DNA of 43,048 bases from the NCBI GenBank assembly GCA_035530875.1, contig DATKUB010000073.1, forward strand, positions 1 through 43,048, read 5' to 3'. A program made the position numbers and the translations under genes. Positions 21,181 to 30,293 of the stretch are shown here, one piece after another. Position 1 is the stretch's first letter. Each line of letters opens with the position of its first letter. This DNA comes from JANXYY01 sp035530875 (GTDB lineage: Bacteria > Actinomycetota > Actinomycetes > Nanopelagicales > Nanopelagicaceae). The notes beneath the pieces are model-generated. The model did not search any database. It was given only the letters and a program-made list of their open reading frames with translations, and had not been told where the DNA came from.

Positions 21181-21921
21181 CTAGTCGCCGAGAGCCCCAA
21201 AGATTTCCCGCCTAACTTCGGCTGGCTTATTTGTGATGATTGCATCAACGTTGAGTTCTAGGCAGAGGGCGACATCTTTCGGGTCATCTACCGTCCAGAC
21301 ATGCACTTCTCGACCTTGCTTATGCAGTCGATCAACTAGAGACGGGTCCTTGCGAATCAGTTCGATCCCAGGTCCAACAACTGGCGTCTCAAATTTGGTT
21401 GGCTCTCGCTCTACCAAGGCAACTGCTGGAACACTGGGCACTAACTCCTTCCAGCGCCGCACTGCCAATCTTGAAAAAGACATCATCCGAAATTGCGCCA
21501 GCGCAGGTGCGTTGGGCAAGAGCGGTAAATACGGCTTAAGAACTTCAGCCAGTGCATATTCCACCCGACCGCCAGTGGGTACGGGATGTTTTGTCTCAAT
21601 AGAAATTGTCTTTCCGGCATTCACCGCCAACTCGAGTAGTTCTGCGAAAAGAAGGGGTTTTGCGTCTCGGTGCGCAAAATGCCAGGAGCCAGCGTTCGCT
21701 CGGCTGATCTCCGCCCAGGTAAGCCGGGAAATACTTCCGCTTCGATCACTAGTTCGATTGAGATCCGAATCGTGCCAACAGATAAGCATGTTGTCTGCGG
21801 TCAGGCGAACATCGCATTCGAAACCATCAGCACCGGCTTGAACCGCCGCCACATATGCCTCATAGGTGTGTTCCGCATAGTCGTGTGAGGCTCCGCGATG
21901 AGCTATTACTACCGGGCTCAT
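21181..21921 (-). CDS. glycerophosphodiester phosphodiesterase
   Basis: The 246-residue TIM-barrel enzyme hydrolyses glycerophosphodiesters to glycerol 3-phosphate and an alcohol. Family signatures are VIAHRGASHDYAEHTYEAY (catalytic His and Arg, with the paired Glu), GADGFECDVRLTADN, CWHDSDLNRTS (second catalytic His) and HVWTVDDPKDV with a C-terminal DAIITNKPAEV. No signal peptide is present, so it is cytoplasmic (UgpQ-like). It overlaps the permease gene upstream by four bases, suggesting coupled translation. Confidence 0.94.
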   Translation of the reverse strand: MSPVVIAHRGASHDYAEHTYEAYVAAVQAGADGFECDVRLTADNMLICWHDSDLNRTSDRSGSISRLTWAEISRANAGSWHFAHRDAKPLLFAELLELAVNAGKTISIETKHPVPTGGRVEYALAEVLKPYLPLLPNAPALAQFRMMSFSRLAVRRWKELVPSVPAVALVEREPTKFETPVVGPGIELIRKDPSLVDRLHKQGREVHVWTVDDPKDVALCLELNVDAIITNKPAEVRREIFGALGD

Positions 21922-23240
21922 CTTCTGCTATCTACAAGAGGTCCCACTACAAGAGTGAGCAGTGCTGCAACGAGAAACGAGAAAATTGATGCGCTCATCC
22001 AGGGTGCCGGGGTGAAATGGATGGCTGAATCGATATTGATCCAAAGTTGTGACCAAATTGGTGCGCTTCCTGGGTTGATCAGTTGGTAAACGACAAAACC
22101 CAATGCCCAAGGGAAGAGCGTCCAACCGCGCAACTTCGAGGTTTCACTCAGATCCCAATTGCCCTTTGAAACAACAAACCAATCGACAAGTACAACAGCA
22201 AAAAGCGGAACGAAAACAGCTCCGATCGCGAAGAGAAACGACTCGTAGCCAACAACGTTGAGAGATAGAGCGACGCCGGTAGAAATTACTCCAACCACGG
22301 TTGCAAGACGTCGACGGTCCCAGAGCGGGCGGAGATTCTGGATAGAGGCGACGGTCGAATAGACATTGGCAAACGCTTCGTCAATCTCATCAACAACAAG
22401 AATTAGGAGCGCAAAAATACCAAGGGGCAGAATTAAAAGAGCCTGACTAAAGGCGTAGGGGTCGCCTTGCTGATGGCTGGCGACAATGGTTACGAGCGCT
22501 AATAGGCCGAGAACGAAGTAAATTCCCGCCCCGAGGAAGAACCCGACGAAGGTACCCACAAAAGCTTTACGCGGAGTTCTGGAGTGACGTGAGTAATCGG
22601 CCGCTAGTGGCGCCCAAGAAATCGGCAGCGCAATAGCCACATCAACTGCCAACCAGAACCCGCTCCAACTTCCATGTCCCACATGAACACCGTGACGAAC
22701 GACTGCGAATAAGAGATAGGCCGTTGCTATCGTCGCACCGATAAGGGCATATCGGCGCAGGACCCGAACCGAACCAAGCGGTCGAATTGCCATCAGCGTT
22801 GCTAATGCGCCAGCGCCGATGATCCAAAGCGCTAGCGGGCCACCCACAACCGCTTTCGCCGCATGCCCAATCACAAGGACTTCGACTGCAGTCCAGCCAA
22901 GGCATTGAAAGAGATTGAGAATCGTAGGAAAACGCGATCCGCGATTTCCAAACAATCCGCGGAGCAGAACCATCGAAGGCGCACCCGTCGAAGCGCCGAT
23001 TCGCGCCGCGCCACCTAGTGCGATGGAGCCGGCACCAACCCCCACGACTACTGCAAGAATCGCTGCAGTAAAGGAGAGGGTTGGCGCACCGTATGGGTGA
23101 AGAACAAAGACCGCAGCTGCTGGGATTGTGAGAGTGATTCCTAGCGAGCTCCAGAGTGATAGTTGATCCAGAAGTGAGAGCACTTTTGGCGCTTCGTAAC
23201 TTAAGTTCTTGCCTACCTCGTGGTGCTTCTCCAGCGTCAT
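21918..23240 (-). CDS. NCS1-type cytosine/purine permease-like transporter
   Basis: The 440-residue protein has about twelve hydrophobic helices and resembles nucleobase-cation-symport-1 carriers (CodB-like), which import cytosine, purines, allantoin or thiamine precursors with Na+ or H+. Visible features are the GAGSIALGG helix, SMVLLRGLFGNRGSR near the start of the third helix, and FWLAVDVAIALPISWAPLAADYSRHSR, the conserved NCS1 helix ending. No TPP or purine riboswitch precedes it, since it starts only two bases after the DUF1684 gene. The substrate is uncertain. Confidence 0.88.
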   Translation of the reverse strand: MTLEKHHEVGKNLSYEAPKVLSLLDQLSLWSSLGITLTIPAAAVFVLHPYGAPTLSFTAAILAVVVGVGAGSIALGGAARIGASTGAPSMVLLRGLFGNRGSRFPTILNLFQCLGWTAVEVLVIGHAAKAVVGGPLALWIIGAGALATLMAIRPLGSVRVLRRYALIGATIATAYLLFAVVRHGVHVGHGSWSGFWLAVDVAIALPISWAPLAADYSRHSRTPRKAFVGTFVGFFLGAGIYFVLGLLALVTIVASHQQGDPYAFSQALLILPLGIFALLILVVDEIDEAFANVYSTVASIQNLRPLWDRRRLATVVGVISTGVALSLNVVGYESFLFAIGAVFVPLFAVVLVDWFVVSKGNWDLSETSKLRGWTLFPWALGFVVYQLINPGSAPIWSQLWINIDSAIHFTPAPWMSASIFSFLVAALLTLVVGPLVDSRR

Positions 23241-23242
23241 GC

Positions 23243-23995
23243 TCAGAGCCTATGCGAATGATCTGTTGGCAGCGAGGTGATCATCTGGATTTCGCCAGCT
23301 CTGATTTCGGCGTCAATTCGATTCTGTGGAGGCGGAAGTGGGCAGTTGTATGCCTCCGAGAAGCCACAGGGTGGGATGAAGGATCGATTGAAATCTAAGA
23401 TGACTTCGCCCCCTAGGTTTGAGTCGGATCCTGGAGCCCAATCTATAAAAAGGAAACGCCCTGGGCCATATGTCCTTTCGGTCGGATCAACTGAAAACTT
23501 TGTGTGATCGCTAAATGCAAGAAGAAGAGTGCCATCGTCGTCAAAGGCGCTCAAGTTGTACTTCTTGCCTTGAATGGAAACATGGATATCGCCTGGGACG
23601 ACCAATTGGCGCTCTAAGCCGTTGTCCCTTAAGTGTTCAAAAGGAATAGTGCGTCCTTCTGGAGCTTTCTCAAAAATACCGGTAATCACCCAAGCTGGAT
23701 CGTAGTCAAAGGCCGTGATTTCCTTGAAGTTTTTTATAGCTTCTGCTTCCGCATCCCAGAAGCGAAGCTGTTGCTCCGCCAAACCGGTAATCGGATTTAC
23801 TTCTGCCACCGACGTCACCGTCACCGACGGTGGTTCAGACTTCGCTGCCTCCTCGATAGATATAGCATCTGCTTCAGCAAGCCACCGAGTTTCACGGAGG
23901 GCGAGATTTCCTACCGGGCCAGTCAAACTCTCTGCTCGCCAGTCGCGCCATTTTTCGAAACTCGCTCGCGCTGAATCTGTTCCCAAATCAGTCAT
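23243..23995 (-). CDS. DUF1684 family protein
   Basis: A 250-residue cytoplasmic protein of the DUF1684 family. Typical parts are FEKWRDWRAESLTGPVGNL, the FWDAEAEAIKNFKEITAFDYD middle, LSAFDDDGTLLLAFSDHT, TYGPGRFLFID, and the C-terminal LDFNRSFIPPCGFSEAYNCPLPP followed by a hydrophobic end. The conserved Cys and Asn-Pro/Cys-Pro pattern in that C-terminal stretch is the family mark. The biochemical function is unknown. It is two bases from the NCS1 permease and 43 bases from the oligopeptide ATPase gene upstream, so it may be co-transcribed with the transporter genes. Confidence 0.9.
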   Translation of the reverse strand: MTDLGTDSARASFEKWRDWRAESLTGPVGNLALRETRWLAEADAISIEEAAKSEPPSVTVTSVAEVNPITGLAEQQLRFWDAEAEAIKNFKEITAFDYDPAWVITGIFEKAPEGRTIPFEHLRDNGLERQLVVPGDIHVSIQGKKYNLSAFDDDGTLLLAFSDHTKFSVDPTERTYGPGRFLFIDWAPGSDSNLGGEVILDFNRSFIPPCGFSEAYNCPLPPPQNRIDAEIRAGEIQMITSLPTDHSHRL

Positions 23996-24038
23996 GACTA
24001 GAAACTCGCTCCGTTCGGGGGTTGATGGACATGAATCA

Positions 24039-24815
24039 CTATCTCGGAAGTCTAGGCACTGCGGAGATTAATCTCTGAGTGTATTCATTCTTTGGCTTAG
24101 TCAAGATCTCAGGAATCTCGCCGTGTTCAACAACTCTACCTTGACTGAGCACGACAACTTCTTTGCACAGAGAGGCCACGACACTCACATCGTGCGAAAC
24201 CATGACGATGGTGAGGCCGCGCTCCACACCAAGTTTCCTGAGCAACTCAATTACTTCGATCCGCGTGGTCACATCGAGTGCGCTAGTGGGTTCATCTGCT
24301 ATTAGGACCTTCGGATGAGTGGCCAACGCTCGGGCAATTGCCACCCGCTGACGTTGACCGCCAGACAACTCATGTGGATATCTATTCGCGATGTTCTCAT
24401 CAAGCTCAACTGCCTTCAGTGATTCCCGTACTCTTTCCTTCGTTTCGGTTTTATCCGTCAATAACCCGAGAGAGCGAATTGGTTCAGCGACAATGCTGCT
24501 GATTTTCCGGCGCGGATCAAGGGATGCATACGGGTCTTGGAAGACTGCCTGGACCGCAGTTCGAAACTTGACCACTTGCCGCCGGTTGTCCAACGCGAGA
24601 GGCTCGTCTTGGAATAACACCCGGCCGCTAGAGGGTTGTGCCAACCCAAGAAGCAACGAGAGAAGGGTCGACTTTCCGGCTCCTGATTCACCGATCACAC
24701 CAAGGTTTCGCCCCGTCTGAACTACCAGATTGATCGAGGAAATACCGGTGGATTCAGTAGAACCTCGAGTACCACCGTAGAGAAAAGTGGCGTCCCTCAA
24801 CTCAAGCAGATTCAC
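24039..24815 (-). CDS. peptide ABC transporter ATPase (DppF/OppF-like)
   Basis: A 258-residue ABC ATPase that powers peptide import. Walker A is GESGAGKSTL, the signature is LSGGQRQRVAIARAL, Walker B is KVLIADEPTSALD, and the switch His is in VMVSHDVSVV. The Q-loop region FQDPYASLDPRRKI is typical for the DppF/OppF group, and the C terminus is short, lacking the usual long Fe-S region. It is last of the four membrane/ATPase genes and starts two bases from dppD. Confidence 0.94.
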   Translation of the reverse strand: MNLLELRDATFLYGGTRGSTESTGISSINLVVQTGRNLGVIGESGAGKSTLLSLLLGLAQPSSGRVLFQDEPLALDNRRQVVKFRTAVQAVFQDPYASLDPRRKISSIVAEPIRSLGLLTDKTETKERVRESLKAVELDENIANRYPHELSGGQRQRVAIARALATHPKVLIADEPTSALDVTTRIEVIELLRKLGVERGLTIVMVSHDVSVVASLCKEVVVLSQGRVVEHGEIPEILTKPKNEYTQRLISAVPRLPR

Positions 24816-24817
24816 TT

Positions 24818-25639
24818 CTATGCCCCCAGCGCTGAGTCGAGAAGGCGAGCACTTTTCAGTAACTCTTGGGTATAGGGATGCGCGGGAGCACTGGATAACT
24901 GATGTACGGACAGATTTTCAACAATCTCCCCACGTCTCATCACAAGGATGCGATCCACGACTTGCGCAACAACAGCTAGGTCATGAGTGATGAAAACTAG
25001 CGACATGGATCTCTCGGTCACCAAGTTTTGGATCAATTTCAAAATCTCACGTTGAACTGTCACATCTAATGCCGTAGTCGGTTCGTCGGTAATCAGGAGC
25101 CTTGGCTTACATGCGATGGCTGCTGCGATCGCCACTCTCTGACGCTCGCCACCTGAAATTTCATGCGGATAGGAGTCGGCTATCCGTAGCGCGTTGGCCA
25201 ACTGAACCTCATCAAGGGCTGAAATCACCGAGCGCCGTAAGTCCGAGCCGCGCAGTCCAAAATGACGCCTGATCGGCTCTGCTACCTGTTTCCCAACCTT
25301 CATGAGCGGATCTAGCGCAGTTGCTGGCTCCTGGAATACGACCGCGATTTCTCGGCCTCGAAGCTTCTGTAGTTCGCGATTGGAAAGACTGCTGATTTCT
25401 CGACCAGCAAAATTCACACTGCCGCTTTGCAAAAGCGAGTCGGGAAGAAGACCGATAATGGCAAGAGCGGTCAGAGATTTACCTGATCCAGACTCGCCTA
25501 TCAGTCCGACGCGCTCCCCGTCCTCAACGTTGAAACTTACCTGCCGAAGCAACTGATCAGCATCTTGAGCGGTGGCGTCAAGAGAGTGTGAGGCTCGCTT
25601 AGCGACACTCAGAGATTCGACTCGAAGCAGAGAGCTCAT
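24818..25639 (-). CDS. peptide ABC transporter ATPase (DppD/OppD-like)
   Basis: A 273-residue ABC ATPase, partner of the DppF-like protein. It has GLIGESGSGKSLTALAI (Walker A), VVFQEPATALDPLMKVGKQ (Q-loop), ISGGERQRVAIAAAI (signature), RLLITDEPTTALD (Walker B) and VFITHDLAVVAQV (switch). The Leu after the signature and the PAHPYTQELL tail are typical of the D subunit. Its start overlaps the DppC gene by four bases. Confidence 0.94.
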   Translation of the reverse strand: MSSLLRVESLSVAKRASHSLDATAQDADQLLRQVSFNVEDGERVGLIGESGSGKSLTALAIIGLLPDSLLQSGSVNFAGREISSLSNRELQKLRGREIAVVFQEPATALDPLMKVGKQVAEPIRRHFGLRGSDLRRSVISALDEVQLANALRIADSYPHEISGGERQRVAIAAAIACKPRLLITDEPTTALDVTVQREILKLIQNLVTERSMSLVFITHDLAVVAQVVDRILVMRRGEIVENLSVHQLSSAPAHPYTQELLKSARLLDSALGA

Positions 25640-26487
25640 GAGTTTCCTCGCTGCGTCGGATCGAACAATTCACGCAGGCCATCAGCTACGAAATTCATTC
25701 CCAGAACGAGAAGAATGATGGCGATCCCAGGTGCAATTGCGCCAAGTGGCGCCGTAAGCACTGTCGACTGCGCCTCGCGAAGGAGTCTGCCCCATGAGTA
25801 ACTGGGTGGTGGTGCACCGAGTCCCAGGTAGGAGAGTCCAGCTTCGGTGAGAACGGCAACGCCGTAAATGATTGCGAGATTGACGATCAGCGTTGGCCAT
25901 AAGTTCGGTAGTACGTGGCCTCGTAGAATCTCCCATCGACTGGTGCCGCACGTTTTAGCCGCCACCACATATTGCTGTGCCAATATCCGCTTCGTAAGAA
26001 TGCGCACTATTCGAGAAACGATCGCAGAAGCTGCGATGCCGATTGCCAGGATCGCCGCCCATAGCGAAGCACCCTCAGCCGCGATTATCAGCATGGCCAG
26101 CAGCAAAGTGGGAAAGGCGATGAGAGTGTCAAATATCGAGGCCAAGGTGTCGTCAATCCAGCCTGGGAAAAAAGCTGCGAGTAGGCCAAGGAAACAGCCA
26201 ATAATTAGAGCAATACCGGTCGCCCCGAAACCGACTTTCATTGCGATTCGAGCGCCAACCATGAGCTGACTTAGAAGGTCCCTCCCCAACGTATCTGTAC
26301 CAAGCAGATGCGTGGCATTTGGCCCCTCCAAGCGATTGCCCGTGGTGTCATCTAGTTTGTAGGGGGACCAGATCAACGAAACAAGGGCAACAATGAAGAT
26401 GAAGCTGGTGAAGAAGATACCGATTGCAAACGTTGGCGACCCATGAAACGTGGATAGCCGTGCGCGAGCGGCTTTGGCGGTGCTCAT
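25636..26487 (-). CDS. peptide ABC transporter permease (DppC-like)
   Basis: A 283-residue membrane permease of the DppC/OppC type, with an N-terminal membrane helix, HLLGTDTLGRDLLSQLMVGAR (the conserved C-subunit string) and the EAA loop region (AKTCGTSRWEILRGHVLPN). About six helices are seen. It overlaps both neighbours (DppB and DppD) by four bases, so the subunits are translated together. Four-base overlaps keep subunit ratios equal, while the binding protein is set apart by a hairpin. Confidence 0.93.
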   Translation of the reverse strand: MSTAKAARARLSTFHGSPTFAIGIFFTSFIFIVALVSLIWSPYKLDDTTGNRLEGPNATHLLGTDTLGRDLLSQLMVGARIAMKVGFGATGIALIIGCFLGLLAAFFPGWIDDTLASIFDTLIAFPTLLLAMLIIAAEGASLWAAILAIGIAASAIVSRIVRILTKRILAQQYVVAAKTCGTSRWEILRGHVLPNLWPTLIVNLAIIYGVAVLTEAGLSYLGLGAPPPSYSWGRLLREAQSTVLTAPLGAIAPGIAIILLVLGMNFVADGLRELFDPTQRGNS

Positions 26488-27467
26488 TTGATTCCAGACG
26501 AACTTGTGATTCTTAATCTCGGATCAATAATCCTCTGCACGGTATCGGCTATGAACCCGATAACTAGCACAAGAAAGGTAGTCACCAAGAGAATGCCTTG
26601 GATGTTGGGATAGTCGTGTTGCGCGATGGCTTTCACCAACATGCTGCCTAAACCGGGAAGCGAAAAAACGCTCTCTACTACAACGGCGCCAAGGAGAGTC
26701 GATGCGAGCTCGATTCCAAGAACGGATATGAATGGTACTGATGCGTTCCGCAACCCATGCCGAAAAAATGCTTCGCGAAAACTACTGCCCAGAGCTCGAG
26801 ATGTTCTTATGTAGTCGCTGCCAAGAACATCGGTAGTTACAGACTTCACGTATCGAGTCATGGATGAGGACATGACAATCACAATGGTTGTAATTGGCAG
26901 GGCTAGCGACCAAAGTGCTCCCGCTGGATCTCCCCAACCGTTCTCTGGGAATCCACTTGACGGGAACCAGTTGTACCTGAGGGCAAAAATCCAGACCAGA
27001 ATTAGTCCGACCCAGAAGACTGGTACTGCGATCCCCAATTGTGAAAAGCCGGAAAGCACAATTCCAAACCAACGGCGAGCGTAATAGGCGGCAAGAAATC
27101 CCGCTACGACAGATAGGACAGCGGCGATTACAAAGGAGATCAGCGTCAAAGGTAAGGTGATAAGGAGCGCAGAGCCGATGCTCGGCAAAACCGAGAGCCC
27201 GCTGATATATGACTTTCCAAAATCTAAATGCAGGAGCGCGCTCATCCAAGTAATAAATTGCGCCATAACAGATTTATCTGCTCCGACCTGATGACGAGCA
27301 GCGGCGATTTGCTCTGGGCTTGCATTGATCGACAGCAAGGCGTTGGCCGGATCGCCGGGCAACAATCGCAGAAGCAGAAAAATAATGATGACCGCTACGA
27401 AGAGAGAGACGACTAGAAAGAGGAGGCGCCGTAACAAATCACGCGACAATGGCTCTCCTCCCATCAA
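26484..27467 (-). CDS. peptide ABC transporter permease (DppB-like)
   Basis: A 327-residue membrane permease of the DppB/OppB type. The N-terminal helix is followed by LLPGDPANALLSINASPEQ, the typical N-terminal loop. EAA-loop sequence is visible in RTSRALGSSFREAFFRHGLRN, and a C-terminal helix is followed by DPRLR. It lies downstream of the strong hairpin (27496-27547) that separates it from the binding-protein gene and overlaps DppC by four bases. Confidence 0.93.
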   Translation of the reverse strand: MMGGEPLSRDLLRRLLFLVVSLFVAVIIIFLLLRLLPGDPANALLSINASPEQIAAARHQVGADKSVMAQFITWMSALLHLDFGKSYISGLSVLPSIGSALLITLPLTLISFVIAAVLSVVAGFLAAYYARRWFGIVLSGFSQLGIAVPVFWVGLILVWIFALRYNWFPSSGFPENGWGDPAGALWSLALPITTIVIVMSSSMTRYVKSVTTDVLGSDYIRTSRALGSSFREAFFRHGLRNASVPFISVLGIELASTLLGAVVVESVFSLPGLGSMLVKAIAQHDYPNIQGILLVTTFLVLVIGFIADTVQRIIDPRLRITSSSGIK

Positions 27468-27495
27468 GTGGAATCTTCGGGTCTAACCAGATTAC

Positions 27496-27547
27496 AAAGT
27501 GTGGCTGCCCTGACCAATTCTTGGGCAGATCAGGGCAGCCACACTTT
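27496..27547. terminator. 18-bp perfect hairpin between SBP and permease genes
   Basis: AAAGTGTGGCTGCCCTGA (27496-27513) pairs perfectly with 27530-27547 around a 16-base loop, and A/T ends flank the stem. It lies after the stop of the binding-protein gene and before the permease start, all leftward. It should end most transcripts or protect the upstream mRNA, so the binding protein is made in excess of the membrane parts, a common layout in solute ABC operons. Confidence 0.9.
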
Positions 27548-27560
27548 CGTTCAAATGAAA

Positions 27561-29078
27561 TTACTGCTTAGTGATGTCGTAGGCGTAGAACTGTGAGTTC
27601 AGGCCGTTGATTGGGTATCCCGAAACGTTGCTCTTTGCCACCACAATCTGTGGGTATAGGTAGAGCCATGCACTGGCCGCATCTGCTGCAATCTGCTTGT
27701 TGACCAGTTTCAACAGGGCTGTCTGTTGATCCGTAGTTTTAGCAGCTTCGGCTTCGGCCACCCACTTAGTTACCTGCGGGTTGTTGTAACCCCAGTAGAA
27801 CGTGGGATCTCCATACCAAACGATGTCGCGATCGTTTACGTGCTCCTGAAGAGTGGCCTGATAATTTTTGGCCTGGAATACCTTTGTGTACCACTCATCA
27901 GCTGAAATCGAGTTGATCTTCACTGTCACATTGATTTTCGCCAACTCAGACTTCAGGAATTCGGCTACTACCGGATGCGGATCATAGGTTGGAGTGTCCA
28001 GGGTAAAGGTGAAGCCGTTGGCCAAGCCCGCCTTTGCTAGCAAGGACTTAGCCAGATTTACATCGTAAGGATTCACATTTACTAGATCTAGATACCAAGG
28101 ATCAGTTGGCGGAACCATTGAACCAATCAGAGTTCCGTGATTGCCCCAAATCGATTCCAGCAACTTCTTTCGGTCAATCGCAGAGTAAATAGCTTTGCGC
28201 ACATCGATTTTGTTGAAAGGAGCAACGCGGTCATTAAAGACAAGGAGTTCCTTCGTTGTCGAAGCTCCGTTAGAAACCGTGTAGTCCGCATTCGACTCAA
28301 ACTGCTTGAGCGCATCTGGGTTCTGTATCGAGGTGATTACATCGATTTGATTGGACAGAAGAGCGTTGCTTAGAGCGCTAGCGTCGGTGAAGTACTTGAA
28401 GACGACGCCCGCATTCTTGGGCTTTGCACCCCAGTAACCAGCAAACGGTTTAAGTGAAATTGAACTGCCACGAACCCACGAATCTAGTTTGTAAGGTCCG
28501 GTTCCATCTTCAGTTGTGGAGATGTCAGTCTTATCTGAATTAATAACCCAGATGTAACTGAGGTTGTAGATAAAAGAAATCGATGGAGCGCTTAACTTCA
28601 CCACGACTGTTTGAGGGTCAGGCGTCTCAATGCTGGAAACCACATCAAAACTGCTTTTACGCGCGGACTGTGATGTCTTCGCAGTTACTGCTTCGATGCT
28701 GGCTTTCACATCAGTGGAGGTGACTGTTTTGCCCGAGTGGAACTTAATTCCGGATTTCAACTTGATTGTGTAAGTGAGGCGGTCGGCACTCAAGGTGTAA
28801 CTGTCTGCCAGGGCATTTTCAACCTTGCCACTGTCATCCAATTTGAAAAGACCTTCGTAAACATTGCCATTGAAAACTTCGTTGATTCCCTGACCCCCGC
28901 CAGAAATATTGGACAAATTCTGTGGCTCATATAGGGAACCGATATAAATGGTCGGCAATCCGGGTGCAGCATTGCTTGATGATTTGCTGGACGAACTGCA
29001 GGCGCTGAGACCCGCGGCCAAAATCAAAGCAGCGGCAAGGGCTCCAGCGGTTACAAGCGATCTTCGTGACTTTTTCAT
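27561..29078 (-). CDS. peptide ABC transporter substrate-binding lipoprotein
   Basis: A 505-residue solute-binding protein of family 5 (DppA/OppA-like). The N terminus is a lipoprotein signal, with the lipobox LSAC at about residues 24-27 followed by a Ser-rich linker. Core strings match the family: GNVYEGLFKLDDSGKVENALADSY, SADRLTYTIKLKSGIKFHSG, FSRAIY-like region DVRKAIYSAIDRKKLL. It captures di- or oligopeptides (or similar solutes) outside the membrane and passes them to DppBC. The start has GAAGGA upstream. Transcription continues into the permease genes only past the hairpin. Confidence 0.94.
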   Translation of the reverse strand: MKKSRRSLVTAGALAAALILAAGLSACSSSSKSSSNAAPGLPTIYIGSLYEPQNLSNISGGGQGINEVFNGNVYEGLFKLDDSGKVENALADSYTLSADRLTYTIKLKSGIKFHSGKTVTSTDVKASIEAVTAKTSQSARKSSFDVVSSIETPDPQTVVVKLSAPSISFIYNLSYIWVINSDKTDISTTEDGTGPYKLDSWVRGSSISLKPFAGYWGAKPKNAGVVFKYFTDASALSNALLSNQIDVITSIQNPDALKQFESNADYTVSNGASTTKELLVFNDRVAPFNKIDVRKAIYSAIDRKKLLESIWGNHGTLIGSMVPPTDPWYLDLVNVNPYDVNLAKSLLAKAGLANGFTFTLDTPTYDPHPVVAEFLKSELAKINVTVKINSISADEWYTKVFQAKNYQATLQEHVNDRDIVWYGDPTFYWGYNNPQVTKWVAEAEAAKTTDQQTALLKLVNKQIAADAASAWLYLYPQIVVAKSNVSGYPINGLNSQFYAYDITKQ

Positions 29079-29298
29079 TTTGGTCCTTCATTGGTTGGGC
29101 GGAAAATTAAATGAGGAGCGGCTGGTTCAAAACCCAATTGCCCTTGTCTGAACGGCCACGCTGCCAGCCAGACGACTTTGTTACGGAGCATATCGGCTGC
29201 ATAACCACCCTCAAAGATTCGAAAAGCTTGGTCTGGCCCTGGGCTGATCTTGGTGATAGTCACGGGTGGCCGGCGGAAACTGGGGAGTCCATCAGTAA
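29079..29298. other. upstream region of the binding-protein gene
   Basis: This stretch of about 220 bases lies between the binding-protein gene and the hairpin after tRNA-Leu. It must hold the promoter for the transporter operon; a weak TTGAAC with TAATTT is seen on the - strand near 29105-29130, with a short spacer. No gene or repeat is recognisable. Confidence 0.35.
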
Positions 29299-29321
29299 AT
29301 CCCGAGCAAATGCCTCGGGAT
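29299..29321 (-). terminator. hairpin terminator after tRNA-Leu
   Basis: ATCCCGAG (29299-29306) and CTCGGGAT (29314-29321) form an 8-bp stem with a 7-base loop, 15 bases after the tRNA-Leu CCA end in the leftward direction. A short T-run follows on that strand. It probably ends the tRNA transcript. Confidence 0.6.
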
Positions 29322-29336
29322 GTCCTGATTTCCCCT

Positions 29337-29423
29337 TGGTGCGCGAGAGGGGAGTTGAACCCCTACGCCCTTTCGGGCACACGGACCTGAACCGTGCGCG
29401 TCTGCCTATTCCGCCACTCGCGC
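29337..29423 (-). tRNA. tRNA-Leu (CAG)
   Basis: A complete tRNA on the - strand: acceptor GCGCGAG pairs with CTCGCGC, the anticodon is CAG (in GGTTCAGGTCC), there is a long class II variable arm (TGCCCGAAAGGGCG), and the T arm has GGTTCAACTCC. The 3' CCA is encoded (29337-29339). It stands alone, between the transporter operon and the PP2C gene. Confidence 0.96.
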
Positions 29424-29464
29424 TCAAGGAGTGGAGATTAGCATGAGGCGAGTATCGTCCACCT

Positions 29465-30292
29465 ATGGCCAAATCGCTCGCGCTCTCGATAGCCGCGCGC
29501 AGCGAACTTGGCTTGGTTCGAAAAATCAATGAAGACTCCGGACTAATCGGCAAGCAGATTCTGGCTATCGCCGACGGCATGGGCGGCCACGTTGCTGGTG
29601 AAATTGCATCTTCCATCGCCATCAAAGCTCTTGAGCCTCTCGATTCCAAAATATCATTAGCCTCGCCAATAGACGACGACACCTTGACGGATTTTTTGCT
29701 GCACACAGTGGCCGGAGTGGATGACCAAATTGGCGCAATGATCGACGAGGATCCACGTTTAGAGGGCATGGGTACAACTCTGACAGCTCTGATTTTTGAT
29801 TCAGATCGTATTGCCATAGTCCACGTAGGCGATTCACGTTGCTACCGAATTCGGGACGGCCGAACTGATCAATTGACGCGTGATCACACTCTTGTTCAAG
29901 AACTTGTGGACCAGGGTCGAATCACAGATAAAGAGGCCTTAAAGCATCCTCAGCGTTCATTGCTCACGCAGGCACTTATGGGACACCATGACATCACGCC
30001 GGACATCGCAATTTACGATGCTAAAAGCGGGGATCGGTTTCTTCTCTGCAGCGACGGCTTGTCCAGCGTCGTAGCGCCATCGAACTTACGGGAGATCCTG
30101 GCTACTGGAACCGTCACAGAGTCGTTGGACGAACTGCTAAATGCCGCACTGAAACGCGGTGCCCCAGACAATGTTTCAGCGATCGTCGTTGACCTTGTTG
30201 AATTAGATGACTCCGATAAATCAAAAGAGAACGCCGACATCATGATGGCTTCCGGGACCAAGGCCATCGGCGCGGCCATGAGGCAGGAATAG
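29465..30292 (+). CDS. PP2C-type Ser/Thr protein phosphatase (PstP-like)
   Basis: A 275-residue metal-dependent phosphatase. Motifs of the PPM/PP2C family are visible: EDSGLIG, AIADGMGGHVAGE (metal-binding Asp), VHVGDSRCYRIRDG, LTRDHTLVQELV, LLCSDGLSS and APDNVSAIVVDL. It lacks the C-terminal membrane helix and extracellular part of mycobacterial PstP, so it is soluble. Its stop lies one base from the start of the PASTA kinase gene, so the two are co-transcribed and probably oppose each other. In larger actinobacteria rodA, pbpA and pknA lie between the two genes; they are absent here. Confidence 0.94.
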   Translation: MAKSLALSIAARSELGLVRKINEDSGLIGKQILAIADGMGGHVAGEIASSIAIKALEPLDSKISLASPIDDDTLTDFLLHTVAGVDDQIGAMIDEDPRLEGMGTTLTALIFDSDRIAIVHVGDSRCYRIRDGRTDQLTRDHTLVQELVDQGRITDKEALKHPQRSLLTQALMGHHDITPDIAIYDAKSGDRFLLCSDGLSSVVAPSNLREILATGTVTESLDELLNAALKRGAPDNVSAIVVDLVELDDSDKSKENADIMMASGTKAIGAAMRQE

Positions 30293-30293
30293 T

